Part shown: positions 8,879-17,772 of the stretch, one piece after another
Position numbering within the stretch: position 1 is the first letter of the stretch
Layout: each line of letters opens with the position of its first letter
Assembly (NCBI GenBank): GCA_026002935.1
Contig: BPGH01000001.1
Span: forward strand, 2,033,965 to 2,097,964
Source of the DNA: Acidimicrobiia bacterium
GTDB taxonomy: Bacteria > Actinomycetota > Acidimicrobiia > IMCC26256 > PALSA-610
Length of the DNA: 64,000 bases
Direction of reading: 5' to 3'
Position numbers and translations under genes: made by a program
The notes under the pieces: generated by a model
The model's database searches: none
What the model was told of the DNA's origin: nothing
What the model saw: only the letters and a program-made list of their open reading frames with translations

Positions 8879-10573
8879 TCAGGCGCACCGCCGCCAGAGC
8901 TGGTAGAGGTCGCCGAACGTGTCGACGAGGCAGAAGTCGCGCGCCAGCACCTCCGCGGCCTCGGACGAGCCGACCTCCCGGGAGTCGTTGGGCTCGTCCC
9001 AGTCCTCCCAGATCGCCGAGAGGATCGCCACGTCGGCGGAGGCGAGGTCCTCCGCGAGGCCCGAGCCGGGCGCGTTCGCGACGCCCGGGTCCATCTCGAT
9101 GTAGTAGGTCGCGGGCTCGAGGTCGCCCAGCAGGTGATACAGGTACGCGTCGCTGTAGGGGGTCCGGCGGAGGTCGACGGGTCCGACGAACAGGCGGTCA
9201 CCGGGCCGGGTGATGCGCGCGGTCGCCGCGACGACGCGCGCGGCGGCCTGCGCGCGGTCGGCCTTCCCGTAGTAGAAGATGCGGCCCTCGTGCTCGATCC
9301 GGTGAGCGGTGCGGTGGTACCCGAACGTCTGCGCGCTGTAGTCGGCGTAGCGCCGCACGGTGAAGTTCGGCACGACGAACACCATCAGGGCGAGCACCGC
9401 CGCCCCGGACGCGAGCGCGAGGCGGCCGCGCGCGACACCCGGCGCGCGACGGCGCGCGATCTCGAACAGCACCACCGGCAGGAAGCCGATCGGCACGCAC
9501 CCGACCCACTGGAAGTGCGCGGAGTCGACGCGCTGCAGCGCCTGGGGCAGCAGGCCCGCCCCGAACAGCGAGACGACGAGCAGCACGCGTGCCCGGTGCG
9601 ACGACGGCTCCGACCGCACGGCCCTGACCGCGACGACGAGCGAGAGCGCGACGACGCCGAGCAGCAGGAAGAAGCCGAGGAAGAGCTGCTTCGCGGTCGA
9701 CGGCTCCGGCAGCGGCCAGGCGAGCTGCTCCAGTGCGCCGGCGCGTTCGAGGAAGCCGTCGGGCGAGGTCCAGTTCGGCGGGACGGGCAGGCTCCGGCCG
9801 CCGCGCAACCGGAACACCGGGTCGAGGACCATGCCCTCGACCACGTTGCGGGGCCCGGCCATGGCGACGTGCACGAGGTACGGGGAGACGCCGAGCGCGA
9901 TGCCGCCGAGCAGGCGGTTGCGCTCCCGCGGGGCGAGCCCCGGCAGGGACGCGACGGTGGCGAGACCGACGGCCACCACGAGGTCGAGACGGAAGGTGAG
10001 CGCGGCGCCGAGCGCGACGCCGCCCAGCAGCACCCGGCGGCGGGCGGCGCGCCCGTCGGGCACACTCCGCCCCGCGCACACCGCGGCCAGGCCCACGAGC
10101 GCGAGGCCGACCGCGCCGACCCAGGCGAGCGCGGTGAGCCCGAAGGGCACGATGCACAGCGCGCTGACGAGCGCGCACGACACCGCGAGGCGCCGTCCCC
10201 AGGGGCGCGCGAGGAGGAAGATGCCGAACACGACGGCCATCTGCTGGGCGAGCCCGAACAGGCGCTCGGTCAGCAGCGATACGCCGAACACCTTGTAGAC
10301 GGCCGCGAGCGCCCACAGGCTGCCCGGACCGTAGAGGTGCAGGAAGTCGACGTTCGGCACCTTGCCCTCGAGCACGAGCTCGGGGAAGACGAGCATGAAG
10401 CCCTCTTCCATCGGCGGGCCCTGCGCGCGCAGCAGGCCGCGCAACGGGAGCGCGAAGACCGCCGCGACCATCGCGAGGGCGACCGCGTCGAGGAGCCGTT
10501 CCCGCGCGCGATCCGCCGCCGGGGCCGCGTCCGCCCGTGCGGGCGCGCCGAGCGGGGGATCCTGGACGGGCAC
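8879..10573 (-). CDS. Multi-spanning membrane glycosyltransferase-like protein
   Basis: I place the start at GTG 10573 (V-PVQDPPLGAPARADAAP), giving 564 residues; longer readings run through the opposite-strand epimerase gene. There are about nine to eleven membrane segments. The first loop has MEEGFMLVFPELVLEGKVPN followed by DFLHLYGPGSLW, which resembles the acidic first loop and YGP motif of GT-C/GT39-like proteins. The C-terminal 150 residues are soluble (from about TVRRYADYSAQTFGYHRTAH), with FVGPVDLRRTPYSDAYLYHL and YIEMDPGVANAPGSGL, an arrangement seen in actinobacterial membrane glycosyltransferases of unknown specificity. It is first in a two-gene unit with the mannosyltransferase gene. 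Only 24 bp separate it from the divergent epimerase gene. Confidence 0.7.
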   Translation of the reverse strand: MPVQDPPLGAPARADAAPAADRARERLLDAVALAMVAAVFALPLRGLLRAQGPPMEEGFMLVFPELVLEGKVPNVDFLHLYGPGSLWALAAVYKVFGVSLLTERLFGLAQQMAVVFGIFLLARPWGRRLAVSCALVSALCIVPFGLTALAWVGAVGLALVGLAAVCAGRSVPDGRAARRRVLLGGVALGAALTFRLDLVVAVGLATVASLPGLAPRERNRLLGGIALGVSPYLVHVAMAGPRNVVEGMVLDPVFRLRGGRSLPVPPNWTSPDGFLERAGALEQLAWPLPEPSTAKQLFLGFFLLLGVVALSLVVAVRAVRSEPSSHRARVLLVVSLFGAGLLPQALQRVDSAHFQWVGCVPIGFLPVVLFEIARRRAPGVARGRLALASGAAVLALMVFVVPNFTVRRYADYSAQTFGYHRTAHRIEHEGRIFYYGKADRAQAAARVVAATARITRPGDRLFVGPVDLRRTPYSDAYLYHLLGDLEPATYYIEMDPGVANAPGSGLAEDLASADVAILSAIWEDWDEPNDSREVGSSEAAEVLARDFCLVDTFGDLYQLWRRCA

Positions 10574-10583
10574 GGCGAAAGGG

Positions 10584-10589
10584 TAACGT
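10584..10589 (+). promoter_or_regulatory. -10 element TAACGT, leaderless start
   Basis: TAACGT lies 8 nt before the GTG of the epimerase gene, so transcription would start at or next to the start codon. There is no Shine-Dalgarno sequence in the 24-bp divergent gap. This is inferred from spacing only. Confidence 0.5.
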
Positions 10590-10597
10590 CGCCCGCC

Positions 10598-11686
10598 GTG
10601 GGGGAGCCGACGCCCACCGCCGACGACGCGGACGACGCCGACGACGCGGGCAGCATCGCGCCCCGCGGCCCGGGCGCGGTGGTCACCGGTGCCGCGGGCT
10701 GGCTCGGGCAGAACCTCGTGCGCGCGCTGCTCCGCCAACCCGGGCGGGAGCGCGTGCGCTGCCTCGTGCGCACGGACGCGGAGGCGGCGGGCCTCGCCGT
10801 GCTCGACGCGCGCGTCAGCGTGGTCGTGGGCGACGTGCGCGACCCCGCCGCGCTCGACGAGCTGTTCGACGGCGTCGGCGCGGCGAGCGTCTTCCACGCC
10901 GCAGCGGTGATCCACCCGCGGCGCGTCCGCGAGCTGTTCGACGTCAACGTCGGCGGGACGCAGCTCGTGCTCGACCGGGCGCGCCGGGCGAACGCGCGCC
11001 GGTTCGTGCACGTGTCGTCGAATTCGCCGTTCGGTGCGAACCCGCACGAGTCCGATCGCTTCACCGAGGACTCGCCGTACGCGCCGTACCTCGCGTACGG
11101 GCACTCGAAGCACGAGGCGGAGCTGCTCGTGACGCGCGCCCACGAGCGGGGCGACCTCGAGACCGTGATCGTGCGGCCGCCGTGGTTCTACGGCCCCTTC
11201 CAGCCGGCGCGCCAGACACGCTTCTTCGCGGCGGTCCGCAAGGGCCGCTTCCCGGTCGTCGCGCCCGGCTCCCAGCGGCGGTCGATGGTCCACACGGCGA
11301 ACCTCGTGCAGGGCCTGCTGCGCGCCGAGTCGGTCGACGCCGCGGCGGGGCGCGCGTACTGGGTCGCGGACGCGGAGCCGTACGAGTTGCGCGCGATCGT
11401 CGCGACGGTACGCGAGGCGCTCGCCGCGGAGGGGTTCCCGGTCAGTTCGCGCCCGGCGCCACGGGTGCCGCGCGCGGTCGCGGTGGTAGCGGCCCGCGCC
11501 GACGCGCTCGTCCAGGCGGCGGGGCACTACGTGCAGGCGCTCCACGTGCTGGGCGAACTGAAGGACACGATCGCGTGCGACATCGGCCGTGCCCGCGCGG
11601 AGCTGGGGTACGAGCCGCGCGTCGGCCTGCTCGCGGGGATGCGGGCGAGCGTCCGCTGGTGCGTCGAGAACGGGCTGGCGATCTGA
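10598..11686 (+). CDS. NAD-dependent epimerase/dehydratase (extended SDR)
   Basis: The GTG at 10598 gives 362 residues: a short acidic lead (TADDADDADDAG), then the dinucleotide-binding motif AVVTGAAGWLGQNLV (residues 27-41) with the TGxxGxxG pattern. The active-site pair is Y167 and K171 in YGHSK, with the serine block VHVSSNSPFG. RPPWFYGPFQPARQTRFF and RRSMVHTANLVQGLL resemble the 3-beta-hydroxysteroid dehydrogenase/isomerase-like branch of extended SDRs. In this setting a nucleotide-sugar or polyprenyl-linked sugar is a more likely substrate than a steroid, but neither is shown. Its stop overlaps the start of the next SDR gene (TGATG). Confidence 0.85.
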   Translation: MGEPTPTADDADDADDAGSIAPRGPGAVVTGAAGWLGQNLVRALLRQPGRERVRCLVRTDAEAAGLAVLDARVSVVVGDVRDPAALDELFDGVGAASVFHAAAVIHPRRVRELFDVNVGGTQLVLDRARRANARRFVHVSSNSPFGANPHESDRFTEDSPYAPYLAYGHSKHEAELLVTRAHERGDLETVIVRPPWFYGPFQPARQTRFFAAVRKGRFPVVAPGSQRRSMVHTANLVQGLLRAESVDAAAGRAYWVADAEPYELRAIVATVREALAAEGFPVSSRPAPRVPRAVAVVAARADALVQAAGHYVQALHVLGELKDTIACDIGRARAELGYEPRVGLLAGMRASVRWCVENGLAI

Positions 11687-12714
11687 TGGGCCGCACGGTG
11701 CTCGTGACGGGCGGGAGCGGCTACTTCGGCACGGTCCTGTGCGGCCGGGCGCTCGCGTGCGGCGACCGCGTGCGCGTGCTCGACCTGAACCCGCCACCGG
11801 CGTCGCTGGACGTCGAGTACGTCGCCGGCGACGTGCGCGACGCGTCCGTGGTGCGGGCGGCCTGCGAGGGCGTCGACGTCGTGCTCCACAACGTCGCGCA
11901 GGTCCCGCTGGCGAGGGACCGGTCGCTGTTCTCGTCGGTCAACGTCGTGGGGACGGCGAACGTGCTCGTCGCGGCCCGCGACGCACGCGTCGCGAAGGTC
12001 GTGCACACCTCGTCGAGCGCGATCTTCGGCATCCCCGAACGGAACCCGGTGACCGAGGACACGCCGCCCCGACCGCTCGAGGCCTACGGCCGGGCGAAGC
12101 TCGAGGCCGAACGGCTCTGCCGGGACGCGGCCGCGGGCGGGCTCGACGTGACGATCGTGCGGCCCCGGACGATCCTGGGGCACGGCCGACTCGGCATCGT
12201 GGCGGTGCTGTTCGAGTTCGTCGCCGACGGCGCCCCCGTGTTCGTGCTCGGCGGCGGCCGCAACCGGTACCAGTTCGTCCACGCCGACGACCTCGCCGAC
12301 GCGTGCCTGCGGGCGTCGGCGCGGCCGGGCCCGGCCGTCTACAACGTGGGTGCGCTGGAATTCGCCACGATGCGCGAGACGCTCCAGGCGCTGGTCGACC
12401 ACGCGCGCACCGGCTCCCGCATCCGTTCGCTGCCGGTCGCGCCGGCCCGGCTCGCGATGCAGGCGCTGGCCCGCGTGGGCCAGGCGCCGTTCGCGCCCTA
12501 CCACTGGTTGCTGTACGCCGAGTCGCTGTGGTTCGACGTGACCCGGGCGCGCGAGGAGCTGGGCTGGGAGCCGCGCCACTCGAACGCGGCGATGGTGGTC
12601 GAGAGCTACGAGTGGTACCTCGCCCACCGGAACGAGCTGGACGCGCGGGGCGGCTCGCACCACCAGAGCCCGGTGCGTCCGGGGCTGCTGCGCCTGCTGA
12701 AGCACCTCCCGTGA
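11686..12714 (+). CDS. NAD-dependent epimerase/dehydratase (extended SDR), second copy
   Basis: ATG at 11686 overlaps the upstream stop (TGATG), so the two SDR genes are translationally coupled. The 342-residue protein has VLVTGGSGYFGTVL (residues 5-18), VDVVLHNVAQVPLARD, the serine block VVHTSSSAIFGIPERNPVTE and the Y134/K138 pair in YGRAK. RPRTILGHGRLGIVAVLFEF and YQFVHADDLADACL complete the extended SDR pattern. It is clearly different from its neighbour, so the pair may carry out two steps on one substrate or form a heteromer (inference). A hairpin follows directly after the stop. Confidence 0.85.
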   Translation: MGRTVLVTGGSGYFGTVLCGRALACGDRVRVLDLNPPPASLDVEYVAGDVRDASVVRAACEGVDVVLHNVAQVPLARDRSLFSSVNVVGTANVLVAARDARVAKVVHTSSSAIFGIPERNPVTEDTPPRPLEAYGRAKLEAERLCRDAAAGGLDVTIVRPRTILGHGRLGIVAVLFEFVADGAPVFVLGGGRNRYQFVHADDLADACLRASARPGPAVYNVGALEFATMRETLQALVDHARTGSRIRSLPVAPARLAMQALARVGQAPFAPYHWLLYAESLWFDVTRAREELGWEPRHSNAAMVVESYEWYLAHRNELDARGGSHHQSPVRPGLLRLLKHLP

Positions 12715-12739
12715 GCGTCGGCGCCGGCCGCGCCGACGC
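12715..12739 (+). terminator. Hairpin terminator candidate after the SDR pair
   Basis: GCGTCGGCG and CGCCGACGC form a perfect 9-bp stem around CCGGCCG, starting at the first base after the stop codon. No T run follows. The next gene has its own promoter-like TAGGAT at 12750, which fits a transcription boundary. Confidence 0.55.
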
Positions 12740-12749
12740 GGGTGCGTCG

Positions 12750-12755
12750 TAGGAT
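12750..12755 (+). promoter_or_regulatory. -10 element TAGGAT, leaderless start
   Basis: TAGGAT is followed by nine pyrimidine-rich bases and then the GTG at 12765. There is no ribosome-binding site, which fits leaderless translation. Confidence 0.5.
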
Positions 12756-12764
12756 CCCCCCCTC

Positions 12765-14666
12765 GTGGATCCCGCAGTCGTCGTACGCGTCCCCGGGACC
12801 GGCGGCGACCGCGTTCGCGCCGCCGCTCGCGGCGCGCACGGCGGGGCCGGGCGGCCGGGGCTGCTCGCGGTCGTGTGCGCGGCCGTGCTCGCCGCGCCGC
12901 TGCTCGTCGCGTTGGCCGCGCTGCACTCGCCGCGGTGGTACCCGCTGCTCGACATGGCGCAGACGGAGATCCGGGTGCGCGACGTCGCGAGCTCCCACCC
13001 GCCGCTGATCGGCCTCGCCGGGCGGATCGGTCCGTACGGTGCCGACGGCGGGAGCCACCCCGGCCCGCTGAGCTTCTACGCGATGTGGCCGCTGCACCGG
13101 CTGTCCGGCGGGACGGCGTTCGGGCTCCACGCGGCCGCCGTGGCGCTCGACGTCGCCGCGATCTCGCTCGCGATGTGGATCGCACGCCGCCGCGGGGGTG
13201 CGGCGCTCGTGCTCGCGACCGCCGCGACGCTCGCGGTGCTCATGCACGCGTACGGCGCGTACCTGCTGACCCTCCCGTGGAACCCCTACCTCCCCGTCCT
13301 GTGGTGGTTCGTGTTCCTGCTCGCGATCTGGTCGGTCGTGCTCGACGACCTGCCGATGCTGCCGGTCGCGGTGCTCGCCGGGTCGTTCGCGATGCAGACC
13401 CACATCCCGTACCTCGGCCTCGTGGGCGGCATGGGCGTTGCGACCGTCCTGTGGCTCGCGGCCCGCGCGTACCGGCGGCGCGGCGACCCGTCGTTCCGGC
13501 GGGCGCTGGTCCGCCACGGGCTGGGCGCGCTCGCGCTGTTCGCCGTGTTGTGGGCCCCGCCGTTGGTGGACGAGATCGTGCACGAGCCCGGCAACCTCAC
13601 GACGATCCGCGACCACTTCGCCGACCCGCCGGAGCCGCCGGTCGGGGCCGCCGAGGGCGTCGAGAGCCTGCTGACCCAGATGAACCCGTGGCGGCTCGTC
13701 GGCGAGACGCTGGTCGACGACTCGCGCGCGCAGGAGGTCTCGGGGAGCATCTGGCCGGCCGTGCTGCTCCTCGGCGCGTTCGGGGTGTCGGGCGCCGCCG
13801 CGGTGCGGATGCGCCACCGCCGGCTCGTCGCGCTCCACGGCGTCGTGGGGCTCGCCGTGGCGCTCGGCGCGGTCTCGGCCGCGCGGATCTTCGGGTACGT
13901 CTGGTACTACCTGCTGCTGTGGGCCTGGGGCCTCGCGGCCCTCGCGCTCCTCGCGATCGGGTGGACGGTCGCGGCGGCACTGCGCCGCCCCCGGGCGCAA
14001 CCCTCGCCCGCGCGGCGCGCCCTGCGGGTGGGTGCGCTCGCCGCGGCAGCGGCGGTGCTCGCGGGCTATGCCGGCGCACTCGCCGTCGACGCGGCGGGTA
14101 CCGACGTGCAGGAGCCGCGGATCAACGAGACGCTCGGGCGGCTCGTCGGTCCGACGGCCGACGCCCTCGAGCGCCGGCGCGCCGGCGGGTGGGAGGGGCC
14201 CGTGCTGGTCACGTGGTTGCCCGACCCGCTGTCGATCGGCGGCCAGGGGTTCGGCATGCTCAACGAGCTGCTGCGGGAGGGGTACGACGCGCGTGCCCGG
14301 TTGGTGCACCGGCCGGGCGCGACCCGCCACCACGTCGCGGAGCCGGAGGACGTCGAGGTCGAGGTGCACGTCGCGACCGGCCCGCAGATCGACCTGTGGC
14401 GTGCGGACCGGCGCTACGAGGAGGTGGCATACGCCGACGCGCGCAGCGACGCCGAGCGCGCCGAGTTCGCGCGCCTGCGGCGCGAGGTGCTCGCCGACCT
14501 GCGCGCCGCCGGGCTGCACGATCTGGTCGGCCGGGTCGACGACAACCTCTGGTCGCTCGGGGTCGACGAGCGCGTGGGGTCGGGGACCCGGGAGAAGGTC
14601 GCGCGGATGCTCGAGATCGGGATGCCGAGCGCGGTGTTCGTCGGGCCGCCGAGCGGCAGTGTCTGA
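12765..14666 (+). CDS. Large multi-spanning membrane protein, GT-C-like (paralogue of 19173-20990)
   Basis: The 633-residue protein has about ten membrane segments up to residue 445, then a soluble C-terminal domain of about 180 residues. The first extracytoplasmic loop reads SSHPPLIGLAGRIGPYG and then SHPGPLSFYAMWPLHRL; the next conserved block is LPWNPYLPVLWW. The same blocks, HTPLVGVYSRFGWDHPGPLAF and VDPWNPWLAVLPFW, occur in the gene at 19173. The topology is that of a GT-C membrane glycosyltransferase using a polyprenyl-linked sugar, but I recognise no characterised family. Its last bases overlap the start of the next gene (GTGTCTGA), so the two are coupled. Confidence 0.7.
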   Translation: MDPAVVVRVPGTGGDRVRAAARGAHGGAGRPGLLAVVCAAVLAAPLLVALAALHSPRWYPLLDMAQTEIRVRDVASSHPPLIGLAGRIGPYGADGGSHPGPLSFYAMWPLHRLSGGTAFGLHAAAVALDVAAISLAMWIARRRGGAALVLATAATLAVLMHAYGAYLLTLPWNPYLPVLWWFVFLLAIWSVVLDDLPMLPVAVLAGSFAMQTHIPYLGLVGGMGVATVLWLAARAYRRRGDPSFRRALVRHGLGALALFAVLWAPPLVDEIVHEPGNLTTIRDHFADPPEPPVGAAEGVESLLTQMNPWRLVGETLVDDSRAQEVSGSIWPAVLLLGAFGVSGAAAVRMRHRRLVALHGVVGLAVALGAVSAARIFGYVWYYLLLWAWGLAALALLAIGWTVAAALRRPRAQPSPARRALRVGALAAAAAVLAGYAGALAVDAAGTDVQEPRINETLGRLVGPTADALERRRAGGWEGPVLVTWLPDPLSIGGQGFGMLNELLREGYDARARLVHRPGATRHHVAEPEDVEVEVHVATGPQIDLWRADRRYEEVAYADARSDAERAEFARLRREVLADLRAAGLHDLVGRVDDNLWSLGVDERVGSGTREKVARMLEIGMPSAVFVGPPSGSV

Positions 14667-15996
14667 CGCCGTGGACGCGCGCGCGCGTCGGTTCGCGGCG
14701 TTCCTCGGCGCGGTCGCGGCGGTGGCGCTCGCGGTGCGGGTCGCCTACGTGCTCGTGGAGCGACGCGACTTCGACCCGGGCGGCGACGCGTACTTCTACC
14801 ACGCGGGCGCGAACCTGCTCGCCGACGGGCACGGGTTCGTCTCGCCGTTCCACCACCTCGAGGGCCGCGCCGTCCCCGCGGCGGAGCACCCGCCGCTCTA
14901 CCTCGTGTACCTCGCGATCCCGTCCGCCCTCGGGCTGGGCGGCGTGCTCGCGCACCTGCTGTGGTCGTGCGTCCTCGGGGTGGCAACGGTCGTCGTGACC
15001 GGCCTCGTCGGCCGAGCGGTGGGCGGGGACCGGGTCGGGCTGCTGGCGGCGGCGGCGGCCGCGGTCCATCCGAACCTCTGGGCGCCCGACGGCATGCTCC
15101 AGGCGGAGACGGCGTCGACGTTCGCGGCGACGCTCGCCGTGTGGCTCGCGTACCGGTACTGGGCGCGGCCCGGCGGCGGACGGCTCGCCGCGGTCGCCGC
15201 CGCCGTGGGGGCCGGCGCCCTCGCGCGCTCCGAGCTGGCGCTCCTGGTGCCCCTCCTGGTCGTGCCCCTCGCCCTCGCGCGCCGGGACCGCCCGTGGCGG
15301 ACCCGGCTGCGGTGGGCGGCCGCTGCCACCCTCACGGCGCTCGCCGTCGTCTCGCCGTGGCTGGTGTACAACGCGACCAGGTTCGAGCACCCCGTGCTGT
15401 TGAGCACCCAGATCGACCAGTTGCTCGCGTCGGCGAACTGTGACAGCACCTACTTCGGGTCGTTGCAGGGCTACTACGACATCACGTGCGCGATGGCGGT
15501 CGCGCGGCGGGAGGGTCTCGACGGCTCGGGTGACCAGTCCGAGGAGGGCCGCGTGTACCGGCGGGCCGCGCTCGACTACGTGCGCGAGCACCTCGGCGAG
15601 CTGCCGCGCGTCACCGCGGTGCGCCTCCTGCGGTCGGTCGCGCTGTACGCACCCGCGCGGCACGTTCGGATGGACGTGTTCTTCGAGGGACGCGAGACCT
15701 GGGTGGCGTGGGCGGCGCTGTTCGCGTTCTACACGGTCGCGCTGGCGGCGGTCGCGGGGGCGGTCGTGGTGCGACGCGACCGCAGGGTGCCGCTGTTCCC
15801 GTTGCTGGCACCGGTGGGGATGGTGCTCGTGACGGTGGTGGTCACGTACGCGAGCACGCGCTTTCGCGCGGCGGCCGAGCCGGTGCTCGTGGTCCTCGCG
15901 GCCGTCGCCGCCGAGCGGGCCGGGCGGCTCCTCGTGGCGGCGGCGCGCCGGAAGGCCGCCGGCGGGAGCGCCGCGCCGCGCCCGCGGCCGTCGTGA
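14659..15996 (+). CDS. GT39/PMT-like membrane glycosyltransferase (paralogue of 17773-19137)
   Basis: A GTG at 14659 overlaps the upstream stop by 8 bp; the product has 445 residues. The first loop carries DPGGDAYFYHAGANLLADGH and then EHPPLYLVYLAIP. The acidic D-x-x-Y and the HPP motif are typical of PMT/ArnT-like GT39 enzymes, which transfer a sugar from polyprenyl phosphate on the outer face of the membrane. Mid-protein LARSELALLVPLLV matches the TRxE-type helix of this family. A soluble insertion has SANCDSTYFG followed by YYDITCAMAV, with cysteines that could pair. The second paralogue on the other strand has GANCDATYAG at the same place. Confidence 0.8.
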   Translation: MSDAVDARARRFAAFLGAVAAVALAVRVAYVLVERRDFDPGGDAYFYHAGANLLADGHGFVSPFHHLEGRAVPAAEHPPLYLVYLAIPSALGLGGVLAHLLWSCVLGVATVVVTGLVGRAVGGDRVGLLAAAAAAVHPNLWAPDGMLQAETASTFAATLAVWLAYRYWARPGGGRLAAVAAAVGAGALARSELALLVPLLVVPLALARRDRPWRTRLRWAAAATLTALAVVSPWLVYNATRFEHPVLLSTQIDQLLASANCDSTYFGSLQGYYDITCAMAVARREGLDGSGDQSEEGRVYRRAALDYVREHLGELPRVTAVRLLRSVALYAPARHVRMDVFFEGRETWVAWAALFAFYTVALAAVAGAVVVRRDRRVPLFPLLAPVGMVLVTVVVTYASTRFRAAAEPVLVVLAAVAAERAGRLLVAAARRKAAGGSAAPRPRPS

Positions 15997-16004
15997 CCCC
16001 GGCC

Positions 16005-17429
16005 TCAGGCGATCGCGAGGAAGTGTTCGGCGTTGCGCGTCGCGAGCGCCATGATCGTGCCCTGGGGGTTGACGCCGGGCGCGTCGGGCAGCAGCGAGGC
16101 GTCGTTCACGTACAGGTTGCGGTGGCCCCACACCCTCCCGAAGCTGTCCGCGCCGGTGCGCGCGCGGTCCTCCCCGATGCGCACCGTGGAGGTCATGTGC
16201 ACGGTCATGAGGTTGGCCGTGCGCCGGTCGAGCGCGTCCCACCATCGGGCGAGGTCGCGCGTCTCGCGGGCGACACCGCCACCCGACACGGACGGGTAGA
16301 GCTCGGTCGCGCCCGCGGCGAGCAGGACCTCGCCGAGGTGCACGAGCGCGCGCGCGAGCCGGCTCATGTCGGACTCGGTGAGGTTGTAGAGCACGAGCGG
16401 CGCCCGCAGGCCGGGCAGCGCGACGACCCGGCCGGACCCCTCGCTGCGGATCGCCGCGTAGTAGACCGCGACGTGCTCCCAGTGTTCGAGCGCGTCCCGG
16501 TAGTCGGCGGCCGAGTCGGCGAGCGCCATCGCGACGTGACCGCGGCGGCTCGCGGAGCCGCCGATCGTCAGGCTCGGGGCGAACTCCGTCACCCGGTGCA
16601 TCGGGACGTCGCCGTGGTCGACGGGGTGCGGGAAGCGCGCCGCGATCTTCACCGTCGCGTGCATCTTCAGCCCGCGCCCGACGTTGCGTCGGATCCCGCT
16701 GCGCTGGAGGAGCGCCGGCGTCTGGATCGCGCCGGCGCACACGAACACGTGGTCGGCGGTGATCGTGAGCACCTCGGTGGTGCCGTCGGGGCGCGTCCGC
16801 TCGCAGTGGGCCCCCGTGACGCGGTCACCCTGCCGGAGGAGCCGCACGACCCGGCAGTCGGGCAGGATCCGCGCCCCGGCTTCGACGGCGCGGGGCAGGA
16901 ACGTGCGGGCCATCGTCTGCTTGACCGCGCGCCCGCCGTGCTCGTACCGGAACACCCGCGCGAACTCGACCGCACGCCACCCGAGCTTCACCGCCCCGCG
17001 CTCGAGGACCGCCGACGACGGCGGTGGCGCCCCCGGCAGCCGGGTCACCGCGAGCTCCTCCTCGACGCGGTCGGCGTAGCGTTCGAGCGCGTCGGGTGTG
17101 AACTCGTCGATCCGGTAGGTGTCGCGCCACTGCTGGGCGAGGTCGAGCGGGAGGCGGTGGTAGAGGCCGCTGTTGATCTCCGTGCTCCCTCCGACGCAGC
17201 GGCCCTCGGCGTACGCGATGGCCGGGCGGCCGAGCGCGGCGGAGGAGCCGCCGTGGCGGTACTTCGCCACCATCTCCGCGAGTGAGAACGGCTCGAACGC
17301 GTCGGGGTCGAGGTAGGGCCCCTCCTCGACGACGGTGACGGTACGGCCCGCGCGCGCGAGGGTCGCCGCGGTGACCGCGCCGCCCGCGCCGGACCCGACG
17401 ACGAGCACCTCGGTCGCGACGACGGTCAC
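16005..17429 (-). CDS. GMC-family FAD oxidoreductase
   Basis: The start is the GTG at 17429, which overlaps the upstream stop in GTGA; the product has 474 residues. FAD binding is shown by VLVVGSGAGGAVTAATLARA at the N-terminus and the GMC signature block around GRCVGGSTEINSGLYHRLP. The C-terminal end GVNPQGTIMALATRNAEHFL is the usual second FAD/active-site block, preceded by TVHMTSTVRIGED. Members oxidise alcohols, sterols or sugars (cholesterol oxidase, choline dehydrogenase, glucose dehydrogenase types); the substrate is not identifiable here. There is no signal peptide. Pairing with a small alpha-helical protein resembles GMC enzymes that have a small chaperone or cofactor-related subunit (inference). 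Confidence 0.85.
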   Translation of the reverse strand: MTVVATEVLVVGSGAGGAVTAATLARAGRTVTVVEEGPYLDPDAFEPFSLAEMVAKYRHGGSSAALGRPAIAYAEGRCVGGSTEINSGLYHRLPLDLAQQWRDTYRIDEFTPDALERYADRVEEELAVTRLPGAPPPSSAVLERGAVKLGWRAVEFARVFRYEHGGRAVKQTMARTFLPRAVEAGARILPDCRVVRLLRQGDRVTGAHCERTRPDGTTEVLTITADHVFVCAGAIQTPALLQRSGIRRNVGRGLKMHATVKIAARFPHPVDHGDVPMHRVTEFAPSLTIGGSASRRGHVAMALADSAADYRDALEHWEHVAVYYAAIRSEGSGRVVALPGLRAPLVLYNLTESDMSRLARALVHLGEVLLAAGATELYPSVSGGGVARETRDLARWWDALDRRTANLMTVHMTSTVRIGEDRARTGADSFGRVWGHRNLYVNDASLLPDAPGVNPQGTIMALATRNAEHFLAIA

Positions 17430-17761
17430 GACGCCGCCGCCACCCGTCGCGGCGCGAGCTCGTGCTGGGCGAACAGGACGAGCGACTCGAGCAGGCGCAC
17501 GTACTGGCGGATCGGGTCGAACGGGCTGCGCCGCCAGCGGTCGACCCGGGTGCGCAGGCGGGCGCGGTCGAGCCGGCCGGCCAGGTGCTGGGCGCGCGAC
17601 CACGCGCCGAACAGCAGCGACTCCGCGGCGACGCCCGCCCGCAGGTGCTCCGGCATCGACCGGAGCGTGCGGTCCACGTAGTCGGTGACCGCCTGCCGGG
17701 TCGAAGCGTCGAGCCGGGGGTCGATGAGTGCGGCGACGACCTCGCGCTCGAACCAGAGCAC
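17426..17761 (-). CDS. Small protein coupled to the GMC oxidoreductase
   Basis: The 111-residue protein starts MLWFEREVVAALIDPRLD. It is predicted mostly helical, with no membrane segment or signal peptide, and has RQAVTDYVDRTLRSMPEHLRAG and RSPFDPIRQYVRLLESLVLF. The stop overlaps the start of the GMC gene by 4 bp, and the glycosyltransferase gene ends 11 bp upstream, so all three are probably one operon. I do not recognise a named domain. Strict coupling suggests it is a small partner subunit of the oxidoreductase. Confidence 0.65.
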   Translation of the reverse strand: MLWFEREVVAALIDPRLDASTRQAVTDYVDRTLRSMPEHLRAGVAAESLLFGAWSRAQHLAGRLDRARLRTRVDRWRRSPFDPIRQYVRLLESLVLFAQHELAPRRVAAAS

Positions 17762-17772
17762 GGCCGGGCAGC

